From: Sedimentisphaerales bacterium
Lineage (GTDB): Bacteria; Planctomycetota; Phycisphaerae; Sedimentisphaerales; SG8-4
Direction of reading: 5' to 3'
NCBI GenBank assembly: GCA_016928975.1
Contig: JAFGJR010000189.1
Coordinates: forward strand, 1 to 13,777
DNA length: 13,777 nt
A program made the translations under genes and the position numbers. This document shows positions 6,646-13,777 of this stretch, one piece after another. The notes under the pieces were generated by a model. It saw nothing but the letters and a program-made list of their open reading frames with translations. It did not search any database and had not been told where the DNA came from. Within the stretch, counting starts at the first letter, position 1. Every line of letters begins with the position of its first letter.

Positions 6646-6876
6646 ATGAATACCAGTTCGATCAAGAGGAAGCTACACGTGTGTCGGCGTTGCGAGTTCC
6701 TCTGTGCAAGTTGCCCCCACGCCCTGCCTTGCGACGTGCAAGGCCAGCAGGTCAGACCCGTGGAGTGTTACCTCTGCTGGCACAACCAGGGAACCGTCCT
6801 GCCAACGGACTGCCATCTACGGCGCCGCCGAGTCGAGCCCACCAGAGGACAGCGAGTCAAGCCCGGCCGTACATAG
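6646..6876 (+). CDS. Small cysteine-rich, probable zinc-binding protein
   Basis: The 76-residue product is basic and cysteine-rich. C13-x2-C16, C20-x2-C23, C29 and C41-x2-C44 lie in the first 45 residues, followed by an arginine-rich tail (for example LRRRRVEPTRGQR). Three C-x2-C pairs suggest one or two zinc-ribbon or knuckle sites. I do not recognise the family. The ATG at 6646 has a very strong AGGAGG five bases upstream, which decides this start over the GTG at 6640. It follows the GH127 gene by about 190 bp on the same strand. A role in nucleic-acid or protein binding is possible but is only inference. It is short enough that it might be spurious, although the Shine-Dalgarno and regular cysteine spacing argue that it is real. 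Confidence 0.52.
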   Translation: MNTSSIKRKLHVCRRCEFLCASCPHALPCDVQGQQVRPVECYLCWHNQGTVLPTDCHLRRRRVEPTRGQRVKPGRT

Positions 6877-6969
6877 CGCCTCGGTCCCCGGTCAATCACT
6901 TCGCACAGTAGGCACCTGGAAGAGACCGCCTCACTGTGCCACCAATTCATGCGCCGGTCGGCGACACAA

Positions 6970-6998
6970 TTGACCCTTCTCCTCGATCAGAGTATACT
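6970..6998 (+). promoter_or_regulatory. Strong sigma70-type promoter of the SEC-C gene
   Basis: TTGACC (6970-6975) and TATACT (6993-6998) are separated by exactly 17 bp. This is the best promoter in the window. Transcription would start near 7005, giving a leader of about 35 nt before the ATG at 7040. Confidence 0.8.
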
Positions 6999-7039
6999 GC
7001 GTTACCGGACGCAAGGATGCCGCATCTGGAAGGAATGAA

Positions 7040-8488
7040 ATGGACTCGAAACTTGCCGTGCTGCCTTGGGATAAGCTGGAGAGCACTACGGGCGACATTC
7101 CCTGGGCGGCGCTACGTGCGTTCGCCGATGCCGTGGCAACCGACCCCGAAGCAACACGCAGGCTGTTTGACACGTTCGACCGCGCGTACGAAGATGCATT
7201 CAATCAAACCACCTGCGCGGACCTCTATGTGCCGGCGATCTTCGCTCTGGCGGCGCCCAAGCTCAGCGATGAGCAGCGACGAGAGATCGGATCACTCCTG
7301 ATCGATAGGCTGGTGCGAGCCGGCCGCGACGCAGCAGACGTTTCGATGGACGCTCTTCAAGCCGCCGCTGGCACGATGGGACCCGTCATTCTCCCCGCTA
7401 TCCTCGACGCCATTGCAGAGGAGCCAGACACCTGCGGCGCCTGGTTTCACCTGTGGGGATTGACACTCCTGGCCGGCGAGAGCCAAGACGACAGTCTCCG
7501 CGACCGGGTCCTTCAAGCCTGCGTCGATTTGCTCGAACGAGCTGACCGCGGGGAGGTCAGCCTGCCGAGCGCCACGCGGGCGGCCTGGACGCTCGCGTCT
7601 TTCAAGCACACCGAGCATGCCGATCTGTTGCGGCGGCTCAGCGAGAGGCCCGTCAAGGACTGGTGGGTCGGGGAGTACGGCGAGGCTTTGAAGCTCCTGG
7701 AGGGACACATCGAGACCGTCCCTTACATGGAGACGTGGGAAGAGCCGGTCGAGGAATGGCTTGGCGAAATGATCGAAGAAGAAGCCGCCGAACAGGACTC
7801 ATACGGAGAGGAACCAGACGAAGACGAGGCTGACGTCAGCCCCTTCGAGGAGTACGCGAGACTTCTGACCAGCGTGTTTCTCACTTCTCATGTGGCTGGC
7901 GGGTTGCCGGGCGAACTCCTCAGCGAGGCTCGTCCGGTAGTCCGTGACCTGGTGGACCTCTCTCTCAAGCACCTTGCCATGAAGCCTCGGGACTGGGATG
8001 AAGCTGCACTGCGAGAGCTTCTGCTGGTTCTCGTGCCGCGATACGTCCCTGCGGATCAGCGCCTGCTGCGGCAGATCGTGCCCATAGCCGAAGCGTTTCT
8101 GTACTGGCTTGGGATGGAAGGCCTGCTGACCGATGCAAATACTCTGGCTATGACGGTTCACGATTGGAGCGATCAAATCGTCGCGGCGGGCATGGACCGC
8201 AAGAACTGGGGACCGATCAAGACATTCCTCATGGAGGCCCGGGAAGCCGGCATAGACGCGACGTACAAGGATAAGTTGAAAGCGTTTCTGAACCGCCAGG
8301 TTGCCGAGACCTTCGAGGCCGTCGAGCATTTCTCTGAACCGCCAGCACCGGGGCGGCGCGAGCCCCCGATCCCCATCGTGGAGCAAGCATCCAGGCCCGC
8401 GCGCAACGCTCCTTGTCCGTGCGGCAGCGGCAAGAAATACAAGAAATGCCACGACCGCGCCGACGCGAAACAGATGTCAGACGAATAA
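7040..8488 (+). CDS. SEC-C motif protein with alpha-helical repeat body
   Basis: The 482-residue product is mostly helical, with leucine- and alanine-rich segments that look like HEAT-type or other alpha-solenoid repeats (residues 15-225 and about 270-425). A strongly acidic stretch lies at 232-270. The C-terminus carries NAPCPCGSGKKYKKCHD (456-472), the zinc-binding SEC-C motif (C-x-C-x8-C-H) first known from the end of SecA. SEC-C tails bind zinc and often mediate contacts with ribosome-associated or other partners; here no SecA ATPase domain is present. There is no signal peptide, so it is cytoplasmic. GGAAGGA lies just before the ATG. It has its own strong promoter and is followed by a 197-bp gap, so it is probably transcribed alone. 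The specific function is unknown. Confidence 0.85.
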   Translation: MDSKLAVLPWDKLESTTGDIPWAALRAFADAVATDPEATRRLFDTFDRAYEDAFNQTTCADLYVPAIFALAAPKLSDEQRREIGSLLIDRLVRAGRDAADVSMDALQAAAGTMGPVILPAILDAIAEEPDTCGAWFHLWGLTLLAGESQDDSLRDRVLQACVDLLERADRGEVSLPSATRAAWTLASFKHTEHADLLRRLSERPVKDWWVGEYGEALKLLEGHIETVPYMETWEEPVEEWLGEMIEEEAAEQDSYGEEPDEDEADVSPFEEYARLLTSVFLTSHVAGGLPGELLSEARPVVRDLVDLSLKHLAMKPRDWDEAALRELLLVLVPRYVPADQRLLRQIVPIAEAFLYWLGMEGLLTDANTLAMTVHDWSDQIVAAGMDRKNWGPIKTFLMEAREAGIDATYKDKLKAFLNRQVAETFEAVEHFSEPPAPGRREPPIPIVEQASRPARNAPCPCGSGKKYKKCHDRADAKQMSDE

Positions 8489-8649
8489 CGCAAGCCAGAC
8501 AACCTTTGTGGCCTGCAACTCGATCCCATCGGACGGACCTCGATCGCAAACTGCGGTATTTCCCTTTGGACCGGCGGCTGGGTACTCGCACGAAGACAGG
8601 CAACTCCTTCGTCCCTGGCCTCTTCACGGTGGATGAAGGCGGCGGCGGA

Positions 8650-8658
8650 TGGTAGACT
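8650..8658 (+). promoter_or_regulatory. Possible extended -10 of the dehydratase operon
   Basis: TGG-TAGACT (8650-8658) matches the extended -10 form seen at the other promoters in this window, but the -35 region is poor (TGGATG at about 17 bp). The site would give a leader of roughly 20 nt. The rest of the gap 8489-8685 shows no gene and no clear terminator for the SEC-C gene. Confidence 0.33.
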
Positions 8659-8685
8659 ACAGCGCTTTGTGATGGAGACCGGTGG

Positions 8686-10692
8686 ATGCCCGGATCGATG
8701 CCGCTTGATGATATCCTGGCCTGTCGCGACGAGGCCGTGTACGAGGTGGCCACTCATGCGCCGGGGCCGCCGGGCGAGCTGCCCTTGCAAGGCGATTTCC
8801 TCGCCGGCGCCGCGAGCGGCGATCTGTTCGGCATGATCCAGGATGTCGGGATGGGGTGGGAGCCCTCGCGGATCCACGCTGATGCGTTCCTGCTGTTGAG
8901 CCACCAGGGCGGGATGCGTGGGACCGACGGCAAACCTGCCGCTCTCGGATACCACTCGGGACACTACGAGCTTGGCTTATTGATGGAGGCGGCGGCAAGG
9001 GAATTCACGGCCCTCGGCTGTATGCCATTCGCCGCCTGTTGCACCGATCCTTGCGACGGGCGGACACAGGGTACACCTGGGATGATGGACAGCCTTGCCT
9101 ATCGCAACGACGCCGCGAGCGTCTTCCGGCGGCTCATCCGCAGTCTGCCCAACCGGAAAGGCGTGCTCGGCGTCGCCACCTGCGACAAGTCCCTTCCTGC
9201 GATGATGATGGCCCTGGCCTCGATGCACGACCTGCCGGTCGCCATCGTGCCCGGCGGCGTGACATTGCCGCCGAGCGAGGGCGAGGACCTGGGGACAATC
9301 CAGTCCATCGGCGCAAGATTCGTCCGCGGTGAAGCAACGCTCGAATACGCTCGGCGAATGACGTGCCGCGCGTGCGCCAGCGCAGGTGGCGGCTGCCAGT
9401 TCCTCGGCACCGCGGCTACGTCTCAAGTCGTCGCGGAAGCTCTCGGCCTGACGCTGCCACATGCGGCGCTCGCCCCTTCCGGCCAGGCCATCTGGCTGGA
9501 CGTCGCCGGACGTTCCGCTCGCGCGCTGCTTCGGCTCTCCCAACTTGGTGTGACTGTCGGTCGGATTCTGACGAACGCGTCGATACGCAATGCGATGGCA
9601 ACCTTCGCCGCATTCGGCGGGTCCACGAATCTCCTGCTGCACATTCCGGCCATCGCGCATGCGGCGGGCCTGGACCGTCCCACCATCGACGACTGGAACG
9701 CCGTCAACCGGCAGACGCCGCGACTGGTGGACGTCCTGCCAAACGGACCGGCCGGACACCCAACCGTCCGCGCGTTTCTTGCCGGCGGAGTACCGGAAGT
9801 GATGCTCCACCTGCGGGCGATGGACCTGCTGGACCTGAGCGTATCGACCGTCTGCGGCGAGAACCTCGGGCGCGTGCTCGACTGGTGGGAGTCATCAGAC
9901 CGGCGAAAGCGTCTCCGTGAGATTCTGTCCCGCAAGGACGGCGTCGATCCTGACGACGTGATCCTGCCTCCGCAGAGGGCGCGAGAGCGAGGTCTGACCG
10001 GCACGATCGTGATCTGTCAGGGCAACCTCGCGCCGCAAGGCTCGGTCATCAAGAGCACGGCGATCGACGCGTCGCTGGTCGATGCGGACGGGGTCTATCG
10101 CAAGACCGGTCCGGCGCGCGTGTTCATCGGTGAGCGAGCCGGCATCCAGGCGATCCGAGAGGGTCAGGTCAAGCCCGGCGATATCATGGTCGTGATCTGT
10201 GCCGGGCCCTTGGGCAGTGGCATGGAGGAGACGCTCCAGGTCACCGGCGCCCTGAAGGCCCTCTCCTGGGGCAAGCACGTCGCCGTCATCACCGACGGCC
10301 GCTTCAGCGGCGTCAGCACCGGCGCCTGCATCGGCCACGTTGGACCCGAGGCCCTGGCCGGCGGGCCCATCGGCAAGGTCCTCGACGGAGACGTGATACA
10401 GATCGTCATCGACCGTAAGCGGCTGGAGGGCAACATCGATCTGGTGGGACAGGCCGACACGCCGCAGAAGAAGCAGAGCCCGCAACTCGGCCGCGAAATC
10501 CTGGCCAGACGCCCGCTCCGGCCGGACCTGAAAGCCTATGCCGACCTGCCCGACGACACGCAACTGTGGGCCGCACTGCAGGAAATCAGCGGCGGAACCT
10601 GGGCCGGCTGCGTGTTCGATACCGCCCGGATTCTCCGCACTCTGGAGGCAGGCAAGCGCAGCCTGTCGGGTAGGGAGCGTAATCTTTGTTGA
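8686..10692 (+). CDS. IlvD/Edd-family sugar-acid dehydratase, YjhG/YagF type (D-xylonate dehydratase-like)
   Basis: The 668-residue product matches the YjhG/YagF branch of the IlvD/Edd Fe-S dehydratases (usual length about 655). Shared blocks are [20 protein letters not shown] (30-49), NVGMGW-like DVGMGW (53-58), [20 protein letters not shown] (121-140), [15 protein letters not shown] (162-176), [15 protein letters not shown] (189-203) and [20 protein letters not shown] (227-246). YjhG removes water from D-xylonate to give 2-keto-3-deoxy-D-pentonate. C166 (TCDK) and C237 (GGGC) are the expected cluster ligands. The third is uncertain: C119 or C123 are candidates, because the usual N-terminal cysteine block of IlvD is not visible. 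The late block [22 protein letters not shown] (285 residues or so from the C-terminal domain onward) is typical. GGAG lies 8 nt before the ATG. It is the first gene of the dehydratase-aldolase-kinase run. L-arabinonate or another pentonate is an alternative substrate. Confidence 0.9.
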   Translation: MPGSMPLDDILACRDEAVYEVATHAPGPPGELPLQGDFLAGAASGDLFGMIQDVGMGWEPSRIHADAFLLLSHQGGMRGTDGKPAALGYHSGHYELGLLMEAAAREFTALGCMPFAACCTDPCDGRTQGTPGMMDSLAYRNDAASVFRRLIRSLPNRKGVLGVATCDKSLPAMMMALASMHDLPVAIVPGGVTLPPSEGEDLGTIQSIGARFVRGEATLEYARRMTCRACASAGGGCQFLGTAATSQVVAEALGLTLPHAALAPSGQAIWLDVAGRSARALLRLSQLGVTVGRILTNASIRNAMATFAAFGGSTNLLLHIPAIAHAAGLDRPTIDDWNAVNRQTPRLVDVLPNGPAGHPTVRAFLAGGVPEVMLHLRAMDLLDLSVSTVCGENLGRVLDWWESSDRRKRLREILSRKDGVDPDDVILPPQRARERGLTGTIVICQGNLAPQGSVIKSTAIDASLVDADGVYRKTGPARVFIGERAGIQAIREGQVKPGDIMVVICAGPLGSGMEETLQVTGALKALSWGKHVAVITDGRFSGVSTGACIGHVGPEALAGGPIGKVLDGDVIQIVIDRKRLEGNIDLVGQADTPQKKQSPQLGREILARRPLRPDLKAYADLPDDTQLWAALQEISGGTWAGCVFDTARILRTLEAGKRSLSGRERNLC

Positions 10693-10695
10693 TCG

Positions 10696-10791
10696 TTGAA
10701 TGGACAAATGAAATAGCTCACCCACTGGGCTGGGTGTATGGCAGGCGTCAAAGCGTCTGGTCGGATCAGGCTATTTCATTTATCTATTCAA
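10696..10791 (+). repeat. Long imperfect inverted repeat with two inner hairpins
   Basis: Twenty-two-base arms (10696-10717 and 10770-10791) pair at 20 positions; the inner 12 (AAATGAAATAGC with GCTATTTCATTT) are perfect. The 52-nt interior holds CACCCA-ctgggc-TGGGTG (10719-10736) and CAGGCG-tcaaag-CGTCTG (10742-10759, one G-U pair), giving a cloverleaf-like fold. It begins 3 bp after the dehydratase stop and ends 46 bp before the aldolase start. The arms are clearly richer in A and T than the flanking genes. It could be a terminator or attenuator, a processing site between operon genes, a paired operator or a small inserted element. No T-run follows. GAGGA precedes the aldolase ATG after it. 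Confidence 0.65.
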
Positions 10792-10837
10792 AGGCCAATA
10801 GAGTCGTGCAAGTGTATGTACGCATGAGGATGATTTC

Positions 10838-11740
10838 ATGGATCAGAACAAGCAGAGACTGTCGGGCGTGTTCGCGCCGGTCGTAACGCCGTTCATCGAC
10901 GATGTGCCCGACCTCGACGCTCTCGCCTATAATCTCGCCCAACTTCGCAAGACCAATCTCAAAGGGTATCTCGCCCTCGGCTCCAACGGCGAATACAAGA
11001 GCCTGACGGATGAGGAGCGACTGCTGGTCTTGAAGGTATTTGCCGAGGAAAAAGGCGACAAGGTCGTGATGGTCGGCACAGGGTGCGAGTCCACGAGAGA
11101 GACGATCGAGAAGTCGCACATCGCCGCCCAGATGGATTTCGACTACGTGAGCGTGCTGACGCCCCACTACTTTCCCAAACAGATGGACGGCTCAGCACTG
11201 AGGCGCTACTATGAGCGAATCGCCGAGGCGGTCTCGGCGCCGGTGCTGCTGTACAATGCCCCGCAGTTCGCCGGCGGCGTGCAAATCCCGTCGAGGACCG
11301 TCGCCGAATTGTCCAAGCACCCGAACGTTGCCGGGATGAAGGACTCCAGCGCTGCCGGACCAGCCCGGTTCCTGGCCGACGTGGACCCGGACGAGGACTT
11401 CTGTATCCTCGCCGGATCGATGACGTTCTTCTATTCTTCGCTCCACATCGGCGCAGCCGGCGGCGTCCTGTCGCTCGCCAACATCGTCCCCGATGCGTGC
11501 GTGGAGCTCCACGACCTGTTCACGCAGGGCCAGTACGAGCGAGCCAGAGAGTTGAACGCCGGACTCACACGGCTCAACCAGGCCATTTCGGGGACCTGGG
11601 GCGTGGCGGGTGTCAAGGCGGCGATGGACCTCGTCGGTCTCAAGGGCGGCCGGCCTCGCGAGCCCTTGATGCCGGCCCCGGACGAGGCTGTCGCACAGAT
11701 ACAACAAGCTTTGATCGCAGAGGGCTTCCTGGTCGCCTGA
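10838..11740 (+). CDS. DapA/DHDPS-superfamily 2-keto acid aldolase
   Basis: The 300-residue product is a class I pyruvate aldolase of the DHDPS/NAL fold. ALGSNGEYKSLTDEER (46-61) is the pyruvate-carboxylate loop, YNAP (139-142) holds the conserved Tyr, and GMKDSS (166-171) holds the Schiff-base Lys K168. The GSNGEY loop resembles 4-hydroxy-2-oxoglutarate aldolase (HOGA) more than the GSGGEF loop of E. coli YjhH/YagE. Next to a YjhG-type dehydratase, the natural proposal is cleavage of a 2-keto-3-deoxy pentonate to pyruvate and glycolaldehyde, but the loop leaves other 2-keto acids open. It is cytoplasmic. GAGGA lies seven bases before the ATG. It is followed after 19 bp by the kinase gene, so the two are almost certainly cotranscribed. 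Confidence 0.87.
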   Translation: MDQNKQRLSGVFAPVVTPFIDDVPDLDALAYNLAQLRKTNLKGYLALGSNGEYKSLTDEERLLVLKVFAEEKGDKVVMVGTGCESTRETIEKSHIAAQMDFDYVSVLTPHYFPKQMDGSALRRYYERIAEAVSAPVLLYNAPQFAGGVQIPSRTVAELSKHPNVAGMKDSSAAGPARFLADVDPDEDFCILAGSMTFFYSSLHIGAAGGVLSLANIVPDACVELHDLFTQGQYERARELNAGLTRLNQAISGTWGVAGVKAAMDLVGLKGGRPREPLMPAPDEAVAQIQQALIAEGFLVA

Positions 11741-11759
11741 GGTTGGAGTCGCGGACACC

Positions 11760-13178
11760 ATGTTGGTCCTGGGCGTCGACATCGGCACGACGAGCATGAA
11801 GATGGGCGCGTTTCGCCTGACCGGGGAGACCCTCGCGCCGGTTCGCCAATTCTCGCAGAGCTACTCGATCAACGTGTACAACGACGGCCTGTACGGCGAC
11901 ATCGAGCCGCACAAGTGGAAGGAGGCGTTCGTCGCCGGCTGCCGGGCGATGGGCGACCTCATCGGCGACGTGGACGTGATCTCCCTGTCGGGCACGACGC
12001 CGGGATTGACCGCGATGGCTGCCGACGGGACGGCCCTGTACCCGGCCATCCTCATGCTCGATCAGCGCTCCCGCCGCCAGGCCCAGCGGATCATCGACAC
12101 CATCGGCCTGGACCGCCTGCTCGAAGTCACCGCGAATATGCCCGTCGCCGGCGGCTGCTCGCTGGCGAGCATCCTCTGGCTTCAGGAGAACCACCCCGAC
12201 CTGTTCCGCCAGACCCACAAGTTTGGCCATTCCAACACCTACTTCGCCCACTGGCTCACAGGCTCTTGTGCGATCGACCCATCTTCTGCGTCGCTCAGTG
12301 CCTTATACAACACGACGCGAAACGATTTGACGTGGAACGAGGAGATCGCCAGCGCTTTCGGCCTGTCGCTTGACCGGCTGCCGCAAATCGTGCCCGCCTG
12401 GCGCAGCGTCGGCAGGGTCGTGCCAGCCCTCGCGAAAGAGCTTGGTTTGCGCAAAGAGCCACACGTGCTGATCGGCGGCAATGACGCCGTGCTGGCCGCC
12501 TATTCCGTCGGCGTGGAGAACCCCGGCGACATCATCAACGTCAACGGCACGTGCGAGATCAGTCTCGTGTGCCTGCCCCGCTGCCTGCCCTCGCGCAACT
12601 ACAACATCCGCGCCCACGTCCTGCCCGGCCGCTGGCTGACTCTGCACGTGATGAACGCCGGCGGCAAAGCCCTCGAATGGTTCAAGAGCGTCTTCTGCAG
12701 CGAGCTGACCGACGACGACTTCTACAGCGACTTCCTGCCCCGCGCGATTGACGCATGGCTCGATCATGTAGCCCAGCCGCCCTCGGCTGGGGAACCTGGA
12801 GGGGGATATGATGAAACACCCCCGGGGGCGGGGGTGCTACAGGGTCCGACCGTGACCTACGTCCCCTACCTGATGGGCTCGCGCTACTCCCTGGACCCGC
12901 TCAAGGCAGAGCTTCACGGCCTGACCCAGACCACCGGCCGCGAAGAAATCCTCGCTGCCATCGTCAGAGCCCTCTGCCAGTACCAGAAGAAGCACCTCGA
13001 CGAGATCGAGCGCCACGTTCCCCTGCGCGACACGATCCACGTCACCGGCGGCGCCGTCAACCCCGCCCTGATCCGCGCCAAACAGAAGTGGATGCGCCCT
13101 GCCCGCTACCTCCCCGAGGACGACTCCTCCACCAAAGGCGCCGCCCTCCTCGCCCGACTCTACCTCAAAAACCTCTAA
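11760..13178 (+). CDS. FGGY-family carbohydrate kinase, xylulokinase-like
   Basis: The 472-residue product starts with LGVDIGTTSMKMGAF (4-18), the first phosphate loop of FGGY kinases. D101 in MLDQRS lies where the sugar-binding Asp is found. GGNDAVLAAYSVGV (239-252) holds the likely catalytic base D242. VNGTCEIS (261-268) and GGAVNP (430-435) with SSTKGAALLA (456-465) form the ATP site. These enzymes phosphorylate pentuloses or polyols in the cytoplasm. The neighbours suggest a pentose-derived substrate, but it cannot be named. It starts 19 bp after the aldolase stop; the ribosome site (GGAG, 11 nt away) is weak. Residues about 337-361 (VAQPPSAGEPGGGYDETPPG and following GAGVL) are encoded by an inserted palindromic element and are not part of the family fold; the insertion keeps the frame. 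Length without it is close to 447. Confidence 0.87.
   Translation: MLVLGVDIGTTSMKMGAFRLTGETLAPVRQFSQSYSINVYNDGLYGDIEPHKWKEAFVAGCRAMGDLIGDVDVISLSGTTPGLTAMAADGTALYPAILMLDQRSRRQAQRIIDTIGLDRLLEVTANMPVAGGCSLASILWLQENHPDLFRQTHKFGHSNTYFAHWLTGSCAIDPSSASLSALYNTTRNDLTWNEEIASAFGLSLDRLPQIVPAWRSVGRVVPALAKELGLRKEPHVLIGGNDAVLAAYSVGVENPGDIINVNGTCEISLVCLPRCLPSRNYNIRAHVLPGRWLTLHVMNAGGKALEWFKSVFCSELTDDDFYSDFLPRAIDAWLDHVAQPPSAGEPGGGYDETPPGAGVLQGPTVTYVPYLMGSRYSLDPLKAELHGLTQTTGREEILAAIVRALCQYQKKHLDEIERHVPLRDTIHVTGGAVNPALIRAKQKWMRPARYLPEDDSSTKGAALLARLYLKNL
12768..12840 (+). repeat. REP/BIME-like palindrome pair inside the kinase gene
   Basis: This is a 73-bp element bounded by GTAG (12768-12771) and its complement CTAC (12837-12840). 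The left half has CCCAGCCG-ccct-CGGCTGGG (12772-12791). The right half has CACCCCCG-gggg-CGGGGGTG (12817-12836). Both stems are perfect 8-bp pairs with 4-nt loops, pointing in opposite orientations, and each carries GTAG at its foot on its own strand. That is the layout of a BIME made of two inverted REPs. It is read in frame as a proline- and glycine-rich loop in the kinase. Confidence 0.75.
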
Positions 13179-13706
13179 CCACATGATCCACAGTTGACAG
13201 TTGTGGCTTCGTTCCTGAACAACCCACGCGCAGGTAGCACAAATGGCGAGGTAGAAACGAAAATGCAGATAGGCACCGATCCCCCCTTGTCGGATGTGAA
13301 CTTACACTGATTCGAGAAGACGTGAGACGGCCCACTGGCCTGTGCCCCTGATCCATTCAGACAGGAAATGGCGTTTTTTTGCTTGCCTCACGCGGAGATG
13401 GCGAGTATGATTCTGACCTAGATTTGAAATGGGTGGTCTCCGAGCTTCACAAAAAGGCCGAGGCCCATAGATTGCGGCCCATGATCCAAGAGAGGGAAAA
13501 CATGGGAGAGATTTTGAGATGTGCATTCCGCTTAGAGAGTCCTGTCTTGGGCCGATTTGCCCTCGCCTGTGGCGCCAGGGACTTCAGTGTCTCATCTATT
13601 TTCAGGGATTTCTCAGGCGAATCGTAATCGACATGCGACCGGCGGATGCTCGGAGCAGGAAGTGATAGGAGGTAAACGATGATGTCTGAACCAGGGCCAG
13701 CGCACA
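13179..13706. other. Mostly non-coding region after the kinase operon
   Basis: No convincing gene was found. A small dyad (CCACA/TGTGG, about 13191-13209) follows the kinase stop, and a possible terminator lies at 13353-13380. A 41-codon frame (13502-13627) starts at an ATG with AGAGG upstream, but its product (MGEILRCAFRLESPVLGRFA and onward) is unknown. A very good AGGAGG precedes ATG-ATG at 13679, yet that frame stops after 15 codons (13726). The region may hold remnants of truncated genes or an interspersed repeat. Confidence 0.4.
13353..13380 (+). terminator. Possible intrinsic terminator of the kinase operon
   Basis: CCATT (13353-13357) pairs with AATGG (13367-13371), followed after two bases by seven Ts (13374-13380). 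The stem is short and A/T-rich, so strength would be low. It lies about 175 bp after the kinase stop. Confidence 0.3.
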
Positions 13707-13777
13707 CTAAGTTCCTTTTCCGGTAAGGACTTGCATCAGGAAGTCGAGACTCCAGCCCGCCATGCGACGCTTCATGA
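13707..13777 (-). CDS. C-terminal end of an unknown gene (partial)
   Basis: From the right edge the reverse strand stays open to a TAG at 13709-13707 and encodes a tail reading MKRRMAGWSLDFLMQVLTGK plus GT. Basic residues followed by a G-W-x-x-D-F-L pattern recall C-terminal ends of some DDE transposases (ISAs1-like), but 22 residues are too few to assign. It overlaps the 15-codon plus-strand frame at 13679-13726, so at most one is real. Confidence 0.28.
   Translation of the reverse strand, partial: MKRRMAGWSLDFLMQVLTGKGT

Noticed and set aside
10696..10791. Integron attC site
   Set aside because: GTTGAAT at 10695-10701 fits GTTRRRY, but the opposite end lacks the matching RYYYAAC in the required orientation. 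The structured modules at 768-854 and 4103-4189 also lack the core sites.
1..13777. CRISPR array, tRNA or rRNA genes
   Set aside because: No regularly spaced repeats and no recognisable tRNA or rRNA sequence were seen on either strand.

Overview
The window is GC-rich, gene-dense bacterial DNA. The gene set suggests a member of the Planctomycetota (Phycisphaerae-like) or a close relative that degrades polysaccharides. The pointers are an exported dockerin-tailed protein, a GH127-type beta-L-arabinofuranosidase, a YjhG-type sugar-acid dehydratase with aldolase and FGGY kinase, a remnant of an IntI-like integrase, extended -10 promoters, and small palindromes that begin with GTAG. This assignment is inference from gene content, not from a marker gene.

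Layout. 1-330 (-): N-terminal part of a GT4-type glycosyltransferase running off the left edge. 592-895 (-): a sigma70-type promoter, an 87-nt candidate structured RNA, and the C-terminal end of a broken tyrosine recombinase. 1086-1733 (+): PagL-like lipid A deacylase. 1761-3446 (-): secreted tandem nitroreductase-like protein with a dockerin. 3615-3908 (-): doubtful small membrane protein. 4103-4226 (-): second copy of the promoter plus 87-nt structured module. 4298-6458 (+): promoter, leader and GH127 enzyme. 6646-6876 (+): small cysteine-rich protein. 6970-8488 (+): strong promoter and SEC-C protein. 8686-13178 (+): dehydratase, aldolase and FGGY kinase, probably one operon. 13179-13777: mostly non-coding, with possible gene ends at the right edge.

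How the genes may work together. GH127 enzymes release L-arabinose. The YjhG-type dehydratase converts a pentonate to a 2-keto-3-deoxy acid, a DapA-superfamily aldolase can split such acids to pyruvate plus a short aldehyde, and the FGGY kinase phosphorylates a sugar or polyol. The + strand genes therefore look like a pentose salvage block using a non-phosphorylative route, with exact substrates unproven.

The strongest unexpected signal is the pair of modules at 768-895 and 4103-4226 on the minus strand. They share promoter and leader sequence. Beyond the leader they differ mainly by changes that keep base pairing: a two-part helix and an inner hairpin are preserved although six base pairs have switched identity. 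This looks like a duplicated structured RNA or RNA leader. Second in interest is a 73-bp double palindrome (a REP/BIME-like pair, each half starting with GTAG) sitting in frame inside the FGGY kinase gene. Similar single GTAG palindromes flank the GH127 gene.
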